From NCBI RefSeq assembly GCF_964204865.1, contig NC_135254.1, positions 18,233,001 to 18,297,000 on the forward strand: a stretch of DNA of 64,000 nt, given 5' to 3'. The notes below the pieces were generated by a model, which was not told where the DNA came from, did not search any database, and worked only from the letters and a program-made list of their open reading frames with translations. Numbering within the stretch: position 1 is the first letter of the stretch; each line of letters starts with the position of its first letter. Shown here in pieces: positions 13,797 to 28,700 of the stretch. Source of the stretch: Styela clava (taxonomy: Eukaryota; Chordata; Ascidiacea; Stolidobranchia; Styelidae). The position numbers and the translations under genes were made by a program.

Positions 13797-16373
13797 CCGT
13801 ATGATTTTCAGGAAATTGATGGTAAAAACTCAATTGTTATGGATTTCGTGTCCGTATAATTGAGCAATTAATAGTTCTTAATTTTTTTAATTTAACAAAG
13901 CCAATACATTTTGTCGTTTTGCATGTCTCTTTGTACATTTGTTTCTATTTAGTAGACTCTGAAACAAAATTTGACAATTTTTATTGAATTGTAATCCAAT
14001 GGGAATCCATCCCATGGGATGGGACAGGAATATTTTGCTATGCGATGGGACAGAAAAATATGTTCCATGGACAAGACTGCAAATTACTTTAAATCACCAT
14101 AACTTCACTAAACTATTCATAATTCATTACATTGACCAATGTGAGGGATATTAATGAGACACCGTTTTTATTTTAGTAAAACTACGCTACACTCAACCCT
14201 ATTAACCTACAAACGGTTGCTAGTCAAACCAAAAAATGACATTCTCCGGTCAATGCCAAAACAACTCATCAGCAAGAACTTTCCGGAATCCTGCAGCATG
14301 CAGTTCGCTGACGTCACTTCCATAAAATAATTGTGGTGAAGTATCAAGGTATTCGATAATGTGGTCCATATAGTTAACTAGCAAATAAAAATACTACTAT
14401 TGGCGGTTACATATGGATGAATAAGACGTGAAGTACTCAGTTTTGGATAAATATTATTATAACTACACTCTTGATTTTATATCAGTTATTTCCATACAGC
14501 TGTAAAAAGATAATGCATCACTGGTAACTATTTGAATTTAAATGTAAATAAAATGTAATTTTATAATATCTAACGATGTGATTGAGAAGTTACTACCATC
14601 TTGACTGAGTATCTGCTTTTAGTGTACCTGGAATTGAGTAACACACAAAATATATATACCACCATTTTTCTCCAGTTTGTCGTATTGATTTTACTACTTA
14701 ACTGTTCCAAATTTATTGGAACAACAAGCTCCATATAATTTGTTTTTCCTGGTCGTATCGTCGCTGGGGTTGGCCCATAATATAAACCTAGCTTCTGTTT
14801 ACCCACCGGGCTAGTAATGGCTTTTTATGAGATTCGAACAAGAATAAATAAAATATGGTAACGGTATCTATTATCAATTTTTTATGATATATCCGAACTA
14901 GAACAAATATGTTCAAATATATTACCGATGTGTTTTAAGAGTGCTGTAATTGCTACCACCAGCCAAGTCAAGCCAATAACAAATATCACGGGTTGTAATA
15001 TTCTGAACGGCCCGCTAATACTAGTTTTTTCCAAGGGTCAGGTACGCACATCATATAGAAAGTCGCCTGGAGTACTGTATCGGAAGACAACTTGATTTTA
15101 ACTGCCCCGGGGTATGCAACTGTGCGGGTAGATTAGCAACCAAAAACATCGCATTTACTCGCCAACATACGTCCGAACAAAGACAACTCACCTCACAACC
15201 ACAGCGAGACAGGATTTGAGAAACGAGAGACAGCGAACCAAGACGCACCTTTGACAACACCTGCGTAGGTTTCCCGGAAATCACGAAGCTTCGGACGCCA
15301 TTTTGTCGATACGCATCTTGAGAGAACAATTTTGTGATAACTTCTGGCACTATTACTACGTATAGAACATATTGTATGAAAGAAGATATTTCCAAGGATT
15401 AATTCCACAAAAGTAGAAGCAGTTGAAATTAATTGGAGAGCACAAAATGACAATGCAAAGAACATTTTGCAAGTTCAGCTTGATAACAAAACAGTGACCA
15501 AATAGACTGCGAATAATACAGCTTGTACATGTAAATGAAAGAAAACTGATGCACAATTAGAAAAACGTGAGAGGAAATGAATTATGTCATGTAGTCATAA
15601 ATCCAGATTTCATCTTTGAAAACAAAGTGCTTTCGTCTGTTTGCCTGCTGAGCTAGTCCTTAATTCTCTCCCATGTGTTGCAATGAGAAAACTCTTTCTC
15701 GGGGAGTTGACGTCGCTGTAACTGATAAATTTCAGTGCTTTGCATGGTATGTAATGTTTTATCTCATACTTTATACTCTCGATACTTTATTGGATGCGAC
15801 AGATCCTTATTAACCAGCGGAGGAAAAGAAGAACTTGCAAACCATCAAAGTTTGAGCATCCGCGATTGTACTTACAGTCGAAAACAATTTAGATAACTGG
15901 CGTAATACTGTGATAATCTAAAAATTAAGAATACCTTCAAGTCAGTACCAACCAAATGTCAGGAGGTTGAAAGATTATAAAACCGTCGGGATGGCATATA
16001 CTCAGATTACAAAATCTTCGACTTTAATAAGGCGTGACAGACAGTATCGCCGATGCACAATGTGACTAAACGGCACGGTTTCAACATATAGTATCAGTGC
16101 TTCGGAATGCCGAGCCCCACACAAAGCTAGCTTCTCGAAAGAACCAAATCCAGTGATTAGATTAAAATTAGTACGCTAATTAATTTTAAACAATATTGAC
16201 ATACTTCCCCAAACAAGACGGGCCACAAGATGAAATTGGTGTTATATTTTAGGGACATAATTGGTCAAGTTTTACCAAACTAATGCGCAAAATTACTGAT
16301 AACAAAATAAAAAATCTTTTTCCTCCAGCCAATATTTCATTTTTGTGTCCACGTCTTGAATTAAGAATCTCTC
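13797..16373. other. Gene-free stretch downstream of the P450 gene
   Basis: No gene is recognised. A GC-richer patch at 15.0-15.4 kb gives overlapping minus-strand frames (114 and 90 codons) without recognisable domains. It may be an old transposon. The end of the P450 transcript should lie close to 16.35 kb. Confidence 0.45.
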
Positions 16374-16379
16374 TTTATT
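16374..16379 (-). terminator. Polyadenylation signal of the CYP4 gene
   Basis: AATAAA on the minus strand lies about 97 nt beyond the P450 stop codon. It is the first canonical hexamer I find downstream. Confidence 0.5.
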
Positions 16380-16475
16380 CACAAACCGCAATATTAAAAT
16401 GTACATATAATTATAGAAACTATGAGAAAAACAAATACAAAACAATTTAATGTCAAAAAATAAAATTTCAATCCA

Positions 16476-16734
16476 TCAATTAGGCTTTCGTTTTTGAATT
16501 CTAACATTAATTCCTCCACCCGCTCTTAAAATTAATCCAGATATCACTTCCAACGATTCTGGTCTCTTGCAGGACTCTACAGAATATTCTCGTAATAAGT
16601 GAGCTAAAACTACTTTTTCTTCCATCATTGCAAACTTTTGTCCAATGCAGTTCCTAGGTCCAGCCGAGAACGGAAGATATGCATATGGATGTCTCCCGAC
16701 ACTGTTTTCCGCATTGAATCTTTCTGGATCAAAA
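16476..16734 (-). CDS. CYP4: CYP4 exon 6 (haem-binding loop and stop)
   Basis: The acceptor TTTATAG precedes the exon. It encodes residues 419-504, with FDPERF, then [16 protein letters not shown] (haem Cys448) and a basic C-terminus ending KRKPN. The TGA stop is at 16476-16478. Confidence 0.93.
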
Positions 16735-19700
16735 CTATAAACAAATATAAGCAGACGATAACACAAAAATGACCCGAAACAGCTATCTTTCAACTGGTTA
16801 CAAAATTAAAATGAACCATGAAGCTGTAGAAATAACGATATTCTGAATGTCAGTTATTAGAAAAAAATTGTTCTTTCTCACTCAAACAATATTTCGTATA
16901 CATTGTCAACATTGTTGTAACCAGTGATTTCCCCTAACTCTCCAACTTAGTGCGAATGCATTTGCAAATCCAGACTGTCTCATACACCAATAAGTGCGAA
17001 ATGGGTTCTTATTTATGTATCACCCCGTATATGAACCTTCGTTGACCCTTTACCTTTCTGCATCCGGCCAATGATTTGGATTTTTGTTCACGGCCTGCGT
17101 ATACAGTATACAATTTGTACCAGCCGGCAGTGTGTGTCCGTCCATTCTTAAAAAATAAATGGATTTTCAAATTAAAATCAACTAAGTCTATGGGAGAATA
17201 GACAGATTCTTGTTTCCACTCGTTCAGTCTCAAATAAATTGTCATACAGTGTGTCCAAAAAGTCCGTTTACAATTTCAATTTTGTTATGAAGACAGTTCT
17301 CAATATTTTATATCTAAACCATTTTTTTTAGTGATAGTTCGACTATCTTTATACATTCTTATACAACAATCACAAATATGTATGCTATCAAGTTATTATA
17401 CTGTATATATATTAACATGTATTGTTGACTTCCTTATGTCTATTTCTCAATCATTAATAATTTGTCGTCTACCTGATGTCTGACTATGAGGATAAATAGC
17501 TGGTAGCCGTTTCGAAATCATATGACAATGCATGACTGTTAGAATGATCATGAGATTGAAATGTATATGGCAATAATAAATATTAGTTACATTTTGAAAA
17601 TAAAATTCAAATTGCTTGCTAAACAGAATATACGCTGCCTCATATATGGCAACTAATTGCTGAATTATTATAAGTGGATTTGATTTTCCAGTAGTACTTG
17701 AAATATATATTCATTTCCATTTAATTTAAAGCACATTATTTCTAAAAAACTATCTAAACGTGACTCTATAGCCAATAGCGGACTTATTTTCAAATATTAG
17801 TATAAATTAATATTGCCATACTACCATTCAACCGATATCACATAAGCAGTAACAATTTTATGAATTAATATTCTACTTGTCAAACAACTCACTTGATACA
17901 TAAGATTGACACAAATTTTGTTCAATAGATTTCAAATTTATGGAAATGCAAATATTGTCCAAAAATGAACATTGTGCTTACACGCATTCTTTGCTCGTCA
18001 CTCGCCCTATGACGGGAACAGGAGGAAACAAGCGCATACATTCTTTGGTAACCATTTCAAGATATACTAATTTCTTCAAATCTTCCATTGTAATGTTTCT
18101 ACATGGAGAATGACCTAAAACGTCATCCAGTTCAGCTTGGATTTTTTTCTGTACGTCGGGATAAGAACCAATCATTTGTATTGACCAGGATAATCCAGCA
18201 GCAGTAGTGTCATGACCTGTAATTTTTGTTTCATAAACGTTACGAATACAAGAAACTTGGTTATGGAGCTTATAATTGCATCTAGACGGTCACTCTCTAT
18301 AAGTTTTGTCGACTTGAATTTTTTTGTTGAACTACTTATAATAAAATAAAATAATGATCTTAAAAACAATTTGAAAATTATGGAAATGTTGATATTGTTA
18401 GTTTTTTCATTATAACTATCAAATAGTTGGGTTTCTTATCGTATTTGTACTACTATGAATGTTGATTGCTTGCCTTCAAACATAAATGTGTCAACTTCTT
18501 CTTGTATATCATGAACAGATAATACTTTCCCATTATCCGCCGCATTGAGTAACATATCAAGAAAGGCGAGTCTTCGTGACGAGGAACAATTGGACGACAA
18601 TGTGGACTCTTTCATTCGATCTGTGATGACTGATTGTGTGAAACCGTGGAGTACTGATAAGCATATTTTAAAATTCTTCCCATCCTGTGTGTGATAAAAA
18701 AGAAAATCTGGCCACAGCCATGGAGATCTTGCTCTTTTTGTAATGAGACCTGCCGCACTAAAAAATAAATAAACAATATAAACCAATTAATCCCGCGAAA
18801 CGAGTTTTTAATTTAGTTTAATCTGGTTAGTGCGAGCAATTCCAATCACTTTGCGCTGCAAAGCCTATCTATACCTGAGTCCAATTCAAATGCTACGGCG
18901 TTACAATGTTCAACAGCGAAGCGAACGACGCGATTCACAAAGCTCTCACTTGCTGAGCGGCGAGCAATTTAGAGAGAGTGCAGAGCTAGCGCTCATAAAT
19001 TAGTAAGAACGGTCAATTGAAGGTTACGTAATTGGAAAGCAGATTGAAGAATCTTGTCGGTTTTTTACCAAAAACATTTCAACCAAGATAACTTTTCACA
19101 TTTAAAAAAGTCATGGCTTCAAATATTGTACTTTTTAGCTCAATTAATTATTTTAAAATTCTTCCCATCCTGTGTGTGATAAAAAAGAAAATCTGGCCAC
19201 AGCCATGGAGATCTTGCTCTTTTTGTAATGAGACCTGCCGCACTAAAAAATAAATAAACAATATAAACCAATTAATCCCGCGAAACGAGTTTTTAATTTA
19301 GTTTAATCTGGTTAGTGCGAGCAATTCCAATCACTTTGCGCTGCAAAGCCTATCTATACCTGAGTCCAATTCAAATGCTACGGCGTTACAATGTTCAACA
19401 GCGAAGCGAACGACGCGATTCACAAAGCTCTCACTTGCTGAGCGGCGAGCAATTTAGAGAGAGTGCAGAGCTAGCGCTCATAAATTAGTAAGAACGGTCA
19501 ATTGAAGGTTACGTAATTGGAAAGCAGATTGAAGAATCTTGTCGGTTTTTTACCAAAAACATTTCAACCAAGATAACTTTTCACATTTAAAAAAGTCATG
19601 GCTTCAAATATTGTACTTTTTAGCTCAATATTTCGTTTTCAAAAACGGGCGTCATTAAATCTCCTTATTGAGGGTTCTGATAGAAGATTACTTGGAAAAT

Positions 19701-22700
19701 GGACTTAGAATTGCTAGCAATTCCAATAAAGCAAATTCCAAGTAGTCGGAAAAGCGGCTGGCTGCAAATCTCTCAATGAATTCATTTAAAGTCGGTGTGA
19801 CAATAAATTTGAATAGCAGTTTCATTAAGTCATTTATGCGTCTTTTAACTCATCATTTCTGCACGGACCGCTGATATTGCCATAAAATCAATATCAAAAA
19901 GACTATTTTTGTACATGCAACTACTAGAAAGCCTATACTAAATGAAGGTACGGCCCGCGGTTTCATCCAACTATTTGTATCCGGCCCTCATGTAAAGCTT
20001 GCACACCCTTGATATAAACGATGTATTTCAGAGTTGGAGTAAGAATTACGAGGAAAGAATTATTAAACGTCTATCTTGCGCGTTTAATATTGCTTGGTAA
20101 CATGACACACAATTTCTGTAAAATTTAACCACAATTTTCAAAATAGGCATGGTGTAACAATCGTTTCTTTCTGAGCAATATATGATATTTAATATTGTTA
20201 ATGATACAATTTATATGCAAAATGATTGCAACCTAAATTTATAAACGTTCCATGTTTATATTTTTATATTGTGAATAAGCAATAGGATTTACAACTAATA
20301 TAAATCTACGATAAGTCAAACGAACTGCCACAAGTGCACCGATTCAAAATATTTACAATTTGTAGCAGATAAAAATTATGTGTTGCAATTCTGCACACAA
20401 TTGATGTATCAAAATGTCTTTTATATTAGATAGACATACTGCATTTATTATATTACCGCACATGCAAAGAAGTTAAAAAGATCTAACATGCTATACAATA
20501 TGTAACAAGTATGTTATAATACCTTTTTATTGCTTTGACGTATTCCGAATTTTCGTCGATTTGAGCTTGAATAGTTTTCCCCATTGCTGTTTCACATATC
20601 ACATCAAGCGTACACAATGTAAGTAAATTCCACACATCGAAAGATTTATTGATGTCGGCATACGGTTCCAGTTTCTTAGCTAGAATACTTGCTTGCTCGT
20701 TCATCACAACCAGAAAATCATTCAGAATGCTGTGTTATGAAATAGTTTTCATTATTTCAGCCAAAGCACTTTTTTTGTTTACTTTCAGGTTTCAAGATGT
20801 ATTGTATATGGACCATATGCTGTAGACAGGGGCGTGCCAAACTTTTCTGCTGCCCGGGGCGAGTTTCTGATTATGACGCTTCTTATCCATAACTTAAAAA
20901 TCAAGTCGGTGGTCAAACATGTTATATATGTTGTTATACATGAGAAAAATAAATTAAAGGTCAAGGAAGAGAAAAACGTTTGTTTTATTGAATAAATCAT
21001 CAAACTAAGCAACAAACTCGCACGTATAAAATCGAACTCATTCATTGACAAAATGGAAGTCACTTATTTCTATGTCCAGATGCTACTTTGCTGTCAACAA
21101 ATGTCTGAACGGCAGTTTCCTCCACCTGGCTCGTCAGGAATTTTTTTCGATGCTATTCAGAGATGAACTTGAAAGGCGCTAATTCGACATTAACTTTGAG
21201 AAAGATCGTTTGCAACTAGCAACTGATTATATTTAATTTTGAGTAATAAACAATATGCAATGTAAAAAGTTGGAAAAAAGGAGACGGTTTGGCATCCAGA
21301 TTTTCTGCCATAGTTGTAAACATTACCTCATTTTCGCTTTTTTGCATGCTATTTGTTAGTTTTTGTTAATGTTTCGGAAATTATTAACTAGTTTAGGGCG
21401 TAAACTCGCGAAACCACCTTTACAATGAGCACCAAAAATGTTGCAATTGTAAAATATAGGAAGAATTTTTTGGGGGTCAACGGTCGGGAAAACATACATT
21501 GTTGACTCATCTTTACCACAGTAAGTCACACAATATTAAACACATAATGTCAGCTTTCAATTAAATAAAAACACATTGAGAAAAACATGTGTAATAACGC
21601 AAACTTCAAAGCTTGGTTCTGCTGCCCCCTACAACGTGCTGTCCAGGGCAGTTGTACCTTTCGCCTACATCCTGGCATGCCACAGGCTGTAAATCAGTAC
21701 TCGAATAAAAACATTACACTATACATAGGATATTAGTAGCCTACTATCCATATCCATGAAGTATATCAGTTTGCTCAATTTACAATTTTCAGATAAAAGC
21801 AAATTTATGTCAAATAAAACCTTTCATGTTACCGCCTCGCGCCATTTTGTTAAGTACAGTATTCTATAGACGCTGAATCAGAAACAGAGATACTGTAGTA
21901 CACAAATGCCAAGTTCTGAATAACCGAATTGCCGTGACAGTAAACGACCAATCGAAGAGATTGTATCATATCAGATTTGAGAAAAAAATATTTTAGTATA
22001 AAGTTCCTTAAAACTCTGTACTATTTACTGGAGTTGAATATGGTATTTCGTGTTGACGTTAACAAATAAAATTCATTTGTATTTATGTATGAGTATTCAT
22101 ATGTTTATATTTTTAAATTATAGTAATCTGACACTTGATGGTAATTTCCTACGTTTCTACAAAGACTAGCGCATGTTCTTCCATTCCGTCCGGTACATCG
22201 ATTTTTGTATTTGAAGGCAATTATTCTGTCTGTACCCACGCCTCTTGCTAATTTTGCAGTGCTATTTACTATATCTCCTGCGGCCAATACCTATATCTTT
22301 CCATTAGTAGAACGAGCAGGCAGGCGATAGGCTAATAAATTTGCTTTATGTAGGACGGAATGTGTTGACGAACCTATCCCTCGCCACTGCAGTCCAGTTC
22401 ACAGTAATTTCATTCGTAATGACAGGAAAAGCGCATCATTTTCAAGAAGCCAATGATTGTTTGAGTTGTAGGAATCACCCATGAAGGTTCGTGGTGGTTG
22501 CATTCACATACATAGGCGAGAAAACTTTTTCAGGTATGACGATTAGCACAAGCACAAACAGATGTCTTCTAGGGATTAAAATTTACGAGTTGTCTTAAGA
22601 ATCTGCACACGCTGCTTTGAGTCTAATTTAAACACGCTATCGGACGCATGCAGTAGACTGGCCACATCAGTCCCATTAACCATTGTGCCACTTAATACAC

Positions 22701-25700
22701 TATCTGTTTGTTGTAATTTAATTAGCTGTTATTTGTGAACAAACAGTTTTTTATTCATGACTTCATTTTAAATTTGAGGCCTCTGGTTAAGTACCCAAGT
22801 CTATTATCTGTAACTGGCCCACTCAGGAAAGTAATTCTCCACCACTGCAATAAATTGATCTTTTTTGGCAAAATGGCGTAGGGCCCAAAACGCGATAGTC
22901 TTATTTAATACGCTGCTGAAGGTGCGTATTCTCTGGCTCAACATATTTGTGTAAACTTTTTTTTTTCTAAAACGTGCGTCATGAAATCTTCTTATTGAGG
23001 GTTCTGACAGAAGATTACTTGTAAAATAAACTTCGAATTGCTAGCACTTCCATTGAAGCAAATTTATGAGAAAAGTAGTCGGAAAAGAGGTTGGTTGCAA
23101 ATTTCTCACTAAATTCATTCGATGTGACAATAAATTTAAATAGCAGTTTTCTTAAAGCATTTATGCGTCATAATTCATTTTGTCCTGTACGTCGATATTC
23201 GTACTTGAAGCCGATTATTCTGTCTGTACTCACATCACTTGCTAATTTTCCAATGGTATTTACTATATCTCCTGCCGCCAATACCTATATCTTTACAATA
23301 GTAAAACGAGCAGGCAGACGATTCATTAATAAATTTGCTTCATTTAAAACGCAATGTCTTGACAAACCTATCCCTCGCCACTTCAAAGTCCAGTTCACAG
23401 TAATTTCATTCGTAATGACAGGAAAGACGCATCATCTTCAAGAATCGCTCAAAAATAATCGTGGTTTTTGAATTCACACACAGAGGCGAGCAAACTTTCT
23501 CAAGTATGGAGTTGACAAAGGCAAAAATTTATGTCGTCTACGGATTTAAACATACAAGCTAGCTGCCTTAAGAATCAGCACAAGCTGCTTCGAGCCTAAT
23601 TTAAACACGCTTTCGGACGCATGCAGTAGGCTAGCGACATCAGTCCCATTAATCATTGTGCCACTTACACTAGCTGTTTGTTGTACTTTAATTAACTGTT
23701 ATTTATGAATAATTTGTTCATTTATAACTTCGTTTTAAGTATTAGGCTGAGTACCAAAGTCTATTATCTGTAACAGGCCCACTCAAGAAAGTAATTCTCC
23801 ACCACTGCTATAAATTGATCTTTTTTGGCAAAATGGCGTAGGGCCCAAAACGCGATAGTCATATTTAGTACGCTGCTGAGGGTGCGTTTTATTTTCTTGG
23901 CTATCACATATGTTGAACAAAAAAGTAAATCATATGATTTATATTGCTCTCATGTTAAGTATGAGAAACAGAATTTCAAATAAACGTAATAAATTATGCA
24001 GCTGTCGCATCAAATGACAATATTCACCTCAAATTAGTTGTCATACAGTGTGTCCAGAAAGTCTGTTCACAATTTCAATTTTGTTATGAAGTCAGTTCTC
24101 ATTATATCTTAACCAGATTTATATTCAGTGATAATTTAAGTATTTTTCTCCATTTATTACGTATGTGAGGGCCAAAACAATATATGGAATCGATGAGTAA
24201 CATTTCATACATTTTAGGACTCAAGGACACCCTATATATTGAAGTATGAAAAAGACTGCGCCTCGCCAAGTTCGCGGGTTAAACAGATTATATATGTCGT
24301 TATACATGTCGAATAAAACCTTTCATGTTACCGCCTCGCGCCATTTTTGTAAAGTACAGTATTCGATAGATGCTGAATCAGAAAACTGTAATACACAATT
24401 GCCAAGTTATGAATAACCGAATCGCCGTGACAGTGAACGACCAATCAAAGCGACTGTATCATTTCATATTTGAAAATAAGTATTTTAGTATAAAGTTCCT
24501 TAAAACTCTGTACTATTTGCTGGAGTGGAATGTGGTATTTCGTATTGACGTTCACAAATACAATTCATTTGTATTTATGTATTAGTATTCATATGTTTAA
24601 ATTATTGAATTGTAGGAATCTGACACTTGGTGGGAATTTTCGACATCTATAGAAAGACTAGCGCATGTTCTTTCATACCGTCCGGTACATCGATTTTTGC
24701 ATTTGAAGCCAATTATTCTGCCTGTACTCACGTCACTTGCTAATGTTATTGCTATTTACTATATCTCCTGCGGCAAATATCTTTATCTTCACATTAATGG
24801 TATAAGCAGGCAGGCCATTGAATAATAAATTTGCTTTATGTAAGACGCAATGTCTTGACAAACCTATCCCTCGATACTTCAAAAGTCAAGTACACAATAA
24901 TTTCATTGGTAAGGACAGGAAAAGCGCATCATTTTCAAGAAGCCAATATTTGATTGAGTTCCATGAATCACTTGAAAATGTTCGTGGTGTTTGCATTCAC
25001 ATACATAGTCAGTAAATCTTTCTCAAGTACGAAGAATGACAAAAGCAAAAACAGATCTCTTTTAAGGATTTAAATCTACAAGCTGTCTTAAAAATCAGCA
25101 CAAGCTGCTTCGAGTCTAATTTAAACACGCTTTCGGACGCATGCAGTAGGCTACATCGGTCCCATTAACCATTGTGCCACTTAATACACTAGCTGTTTGT
25201 TGTACATTAATTAGCTGTTGTTTATGAATAATTCATTCATAACTTCATTTTAAATATTAGGCTGTGTACCCAAGTCTATTATCTGTAACTGGGCCGCTCA
25301 AGAAAGTAATTCTCCACCACTGCTATAAATTGATCTTTTTTGGCAAAATGGCGTAGGGACCAAAACTCGATAGTCCTTTTTAGTACGCTGCTGAGGGTGC
25401 GTATTCTTTGGCTCAACATATTTGTATTAACTTTTTTTTCTTAAACGTGCGTCATGAAATCTCCTTATTGAGGGTTCTGACAGAAGATTACTTGGAAAAC
25501 AGACTTCGAATTGCTAGCACTTCCGTTGAAGCAAATTTATGGAAAAAGTAGTCGGAAAAGAGGTTGGTTGCAAATTTCTCACTAAATTCATTCGATGTGA
25601 CAATAAATTTGAATAGCAGTTTTCTTAAGGCATTTATGCGTCATAACTCATTTCGTCATGTACGTCGATATTTGTACTTAAAGCTAATTATTCTGTCTGT

Positions 25701-28700
25701 ACTCACATCACTTGCTAATTTTCCAATGGTATTTACTATATTTCCTGCGGCCAATAACTATATCTTTACATTAGTAAAACGAGCAGGCAGGCGATTCACT
25801 AATAAAATTGCTTTATTTAAAACGCATTGTCTTGACAAACCTATCCCTCGCCACTTCAAAGTCCAGTTCACAGTAATGTCATTCGTAATGACAGGAAAAA
25901 CGCATCATCTTCAAGAATCGCTCAAAAATATTCGTGGTGTTTGAATTCACACACAGAGGCGAGCGAACTTTCTCAAGTATGGAGATTGACAAAGGCAAAA
26001 ACCTATGTCGTCTACGAATTTAAACATATAAGTTAGCTGCCTTAAGAATCAGCACAAGCTGCTTCGAGCCTAATTTAAACACGCTTTCGGACGCATGCAG
26101 TAGGCTAGCGACATCAGTCCCATTTATCATTGTGCCACTTAATACACTAGCTGTTTGTCGTACTTTAATTAGCTGTTATTTGTGAATAAACAGTTTTTTA
26201 TCCATAACTTCATTATATATTTGAGGCCTCTGGTTGAGTACCCAAGTCTATTATCTGTAACTGGCCCACTCAGGAATGTAATTCTCCTCCACTGCAATAA
26301 ATTGATTTTTTTTTTTGACAAAATGGCGTAGGGCCCAAAACGCGATAGTCTTATTTAGTACGCTGCTGAGGGTGCGTAAAATTTGCTTGGATATCACATA
26401 TATTGAATAAGAAAGTAAATGATCTGATTTACATTGCTCTCGTGTAAAGAATTGTAAAGTATGAGAAACAGAATTGCAAATAAACGTAATAAATTATGCC
26501 GCAGTAACATCAAATGACAATATCCGTATCAAATGAGTTGTCATACAGTGTGTCCAAAAAGTCTGTTCACAATTTCAATTTTGTTATGAAGTCAGTTCTC
26601 ATTATATCTTAACCATATTATTTGATTTTTCATCAGTGATAATTTAAGTATTTTTCTTCATTTAATACGTATGTGAGAGGCAAAACAATATATGGTATCG
26701 ATAAGTAAAATTTCAAACATTTCAGGACTCAATGACACCCGTATATATTGAATTATGAAAAAGCCTGCGCCTCGCCAAGTTCGGGGGTGAAACAGATTAT
26801 ATATGTCGTTATACATTTCGAATAAAACTTTCATGTTACCGCCTCGCGCCATTTTGTAAAGTACAGTATTCGATAGATGCTGAATCAGAAACAGAGATAC
26901 TGTAGTACACAATTGCCAAGTTATGAATAACCGAATCGCCGTGACAGTGAACGACCAATCAAAGCGACTGTATCATCTCATATTTGAAAAAAAGTATTTT
27001 AGTATATATAAAGTTCCTTAAAACTCTGTACTATTTGCTGGAGTGGAATGTGGTATTTCGTATTGACGTTCACAAATACAATTCATTTGTTTTTATGTAT
27101 GTGTATTCATATGTTTAAATTATAGGAATCTGACACTTGGTGGTAATTTCTGGCGTTTCTACAAAGACTAGCGCATGTTCTTTCAATATTTGATTGAGTT
27201 CCATGAATCACTTGAAAATGTTCGTGGTGTTTGCATTCACATACATAGTCAGTAAATCTTTCTCAAGTACGAAGAATGACAAAAGCAAAAACAGATCTCT
27301 TTTAAGGATTTAAATCTACAAGCTGTCTTAAAAATCAGCACAAGCTGCTTCGAGTTTAATTTAAACACGCTTTCGGACGCATGCAGTAGGCTACATCGGT
27401 CCCACTAACCATTGTGCCACTTAATACACTAGCTGTTTGTTGTACTTTAATTAGCTGTTGTTTATGAATAATTCATTCATAACTTCATTTTAAATATTAG
27501 GCTGTGTACCCAAGTCTATTACCTGTAACTGGGCCGCTCAAGAAAGTAATTCTCCACCACTGCTATAAATTGATCTTTTTTGGCAAAATGGCGTAGGGAC
27601 CAAAACTCGATAGTCCTTTTTAGTACGCTGCTGAGGGTGCGTATTCTTTGGCTCAACATATTTGTATGAACTTTTTTTTTCTTAAACGGGCGTCATGAAA
27701 TCTCCTTATTGAGGGTTCTGACAGAAGATTACTTGGAAAACAGACTTCGAATTGCTAGCACTTCAATTGAAGCAAATTTATGGAAAAAGTAGTCGGAAAA
27801 GAGGTTGGTTGCAAATTTCTCACTAAATTCATTCGATGTGACAATAAATGTGAATAGCAGTTTTCTCAAGGCATTTATGCGTCATAACTCATTTCGTCAT
27901 GTACGTCGATATTTGTACTTAAAGCCAATTATTCTGTCTGTACTCACATCACTTGCTAATTTTCCAATGGTATTTACTATATTTCCTGCGGCCAATAACT
28001 ATATCTTTACATTAGTTAAACGAGCAGGCAGGCGATTCACAAATAAAATTGCTTTATTTAAAACGCATTGTCTTGACAAACCTATCCCTCGCCACTTCAA
28101 AGTAAAGTTCACAGTAATTTCATTCGTATTGACAGGAAAAACGCATCATCTTCAAGAATCGCTCAAAAATAATCGTGGTGTTTGCATTCACACACAGAGG
28201 CGAGCAAACTTTCTCAAGCATGGAGATTGACAAAGGCAAAAACCTATGTCGTCCACGAATTTAAACATACAAGTTAGCTGCCTTAAGAATCAGCACAAGC
28301 TGCTTCGAGCCTAATTTAAACACGCTTTCGGACGCATGCAGTAGGCTAGCAACATCAGTCCCATTAATCATTGTGCCACTTAATAAACTAGCTGTTTGTC
28401 GTACTTTAATTAGCTGTTATTTGTGAATAAACAGTTTTTATCCATAACTTCATTATAAATTTGAAGCCTCAGGTTGAGTACCCAAGTCTATTATCTGTAA
28501 CTGGCCCACTCAGGAAAGTAATTCTCCACCACTGAAATTGATATTTTTTGACAAAATGGCGTAGGGCCCAAAACGCGATAGTCTTATTTAGTACGCTGCT
28601 GAGGGTGCGTAAAATTTGCTTGGCTATCACATATATTGAATAACAAAGTAAATGATCTGATTTACATTGCTCTCGTGTAAAGAATTGTAAAGTATGAGGA

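Noticed and set aside
12750..14070. A larger element with CCCATGGGA-rich ends enclosing the hAT MITE
   Set aside because: Similar words occur at 12760-12860 and 13980-14060, but I could not define matching termini or a target duplication.
17009..17245. 78-codon minus-strand frame
   Set aside because: It is a shadow of CYP4 exon 5, which uses a different frame of the same strand between 17054 and 17146.
18436..18786. Extended frame around CYP4 exon 3 beyond the splice sites
   Set aside because: The extra residues at both ends are intron read-through. Phase and family alignment place the exon at 18474-18757.
23091..28230. Recurrent 126-141 codon plus-strand frames in the array units
   Set aside because: The minus-strand reading of the same bases is equally preserved between half-units, there is no recognisable domain, and they lie inside an intron array.
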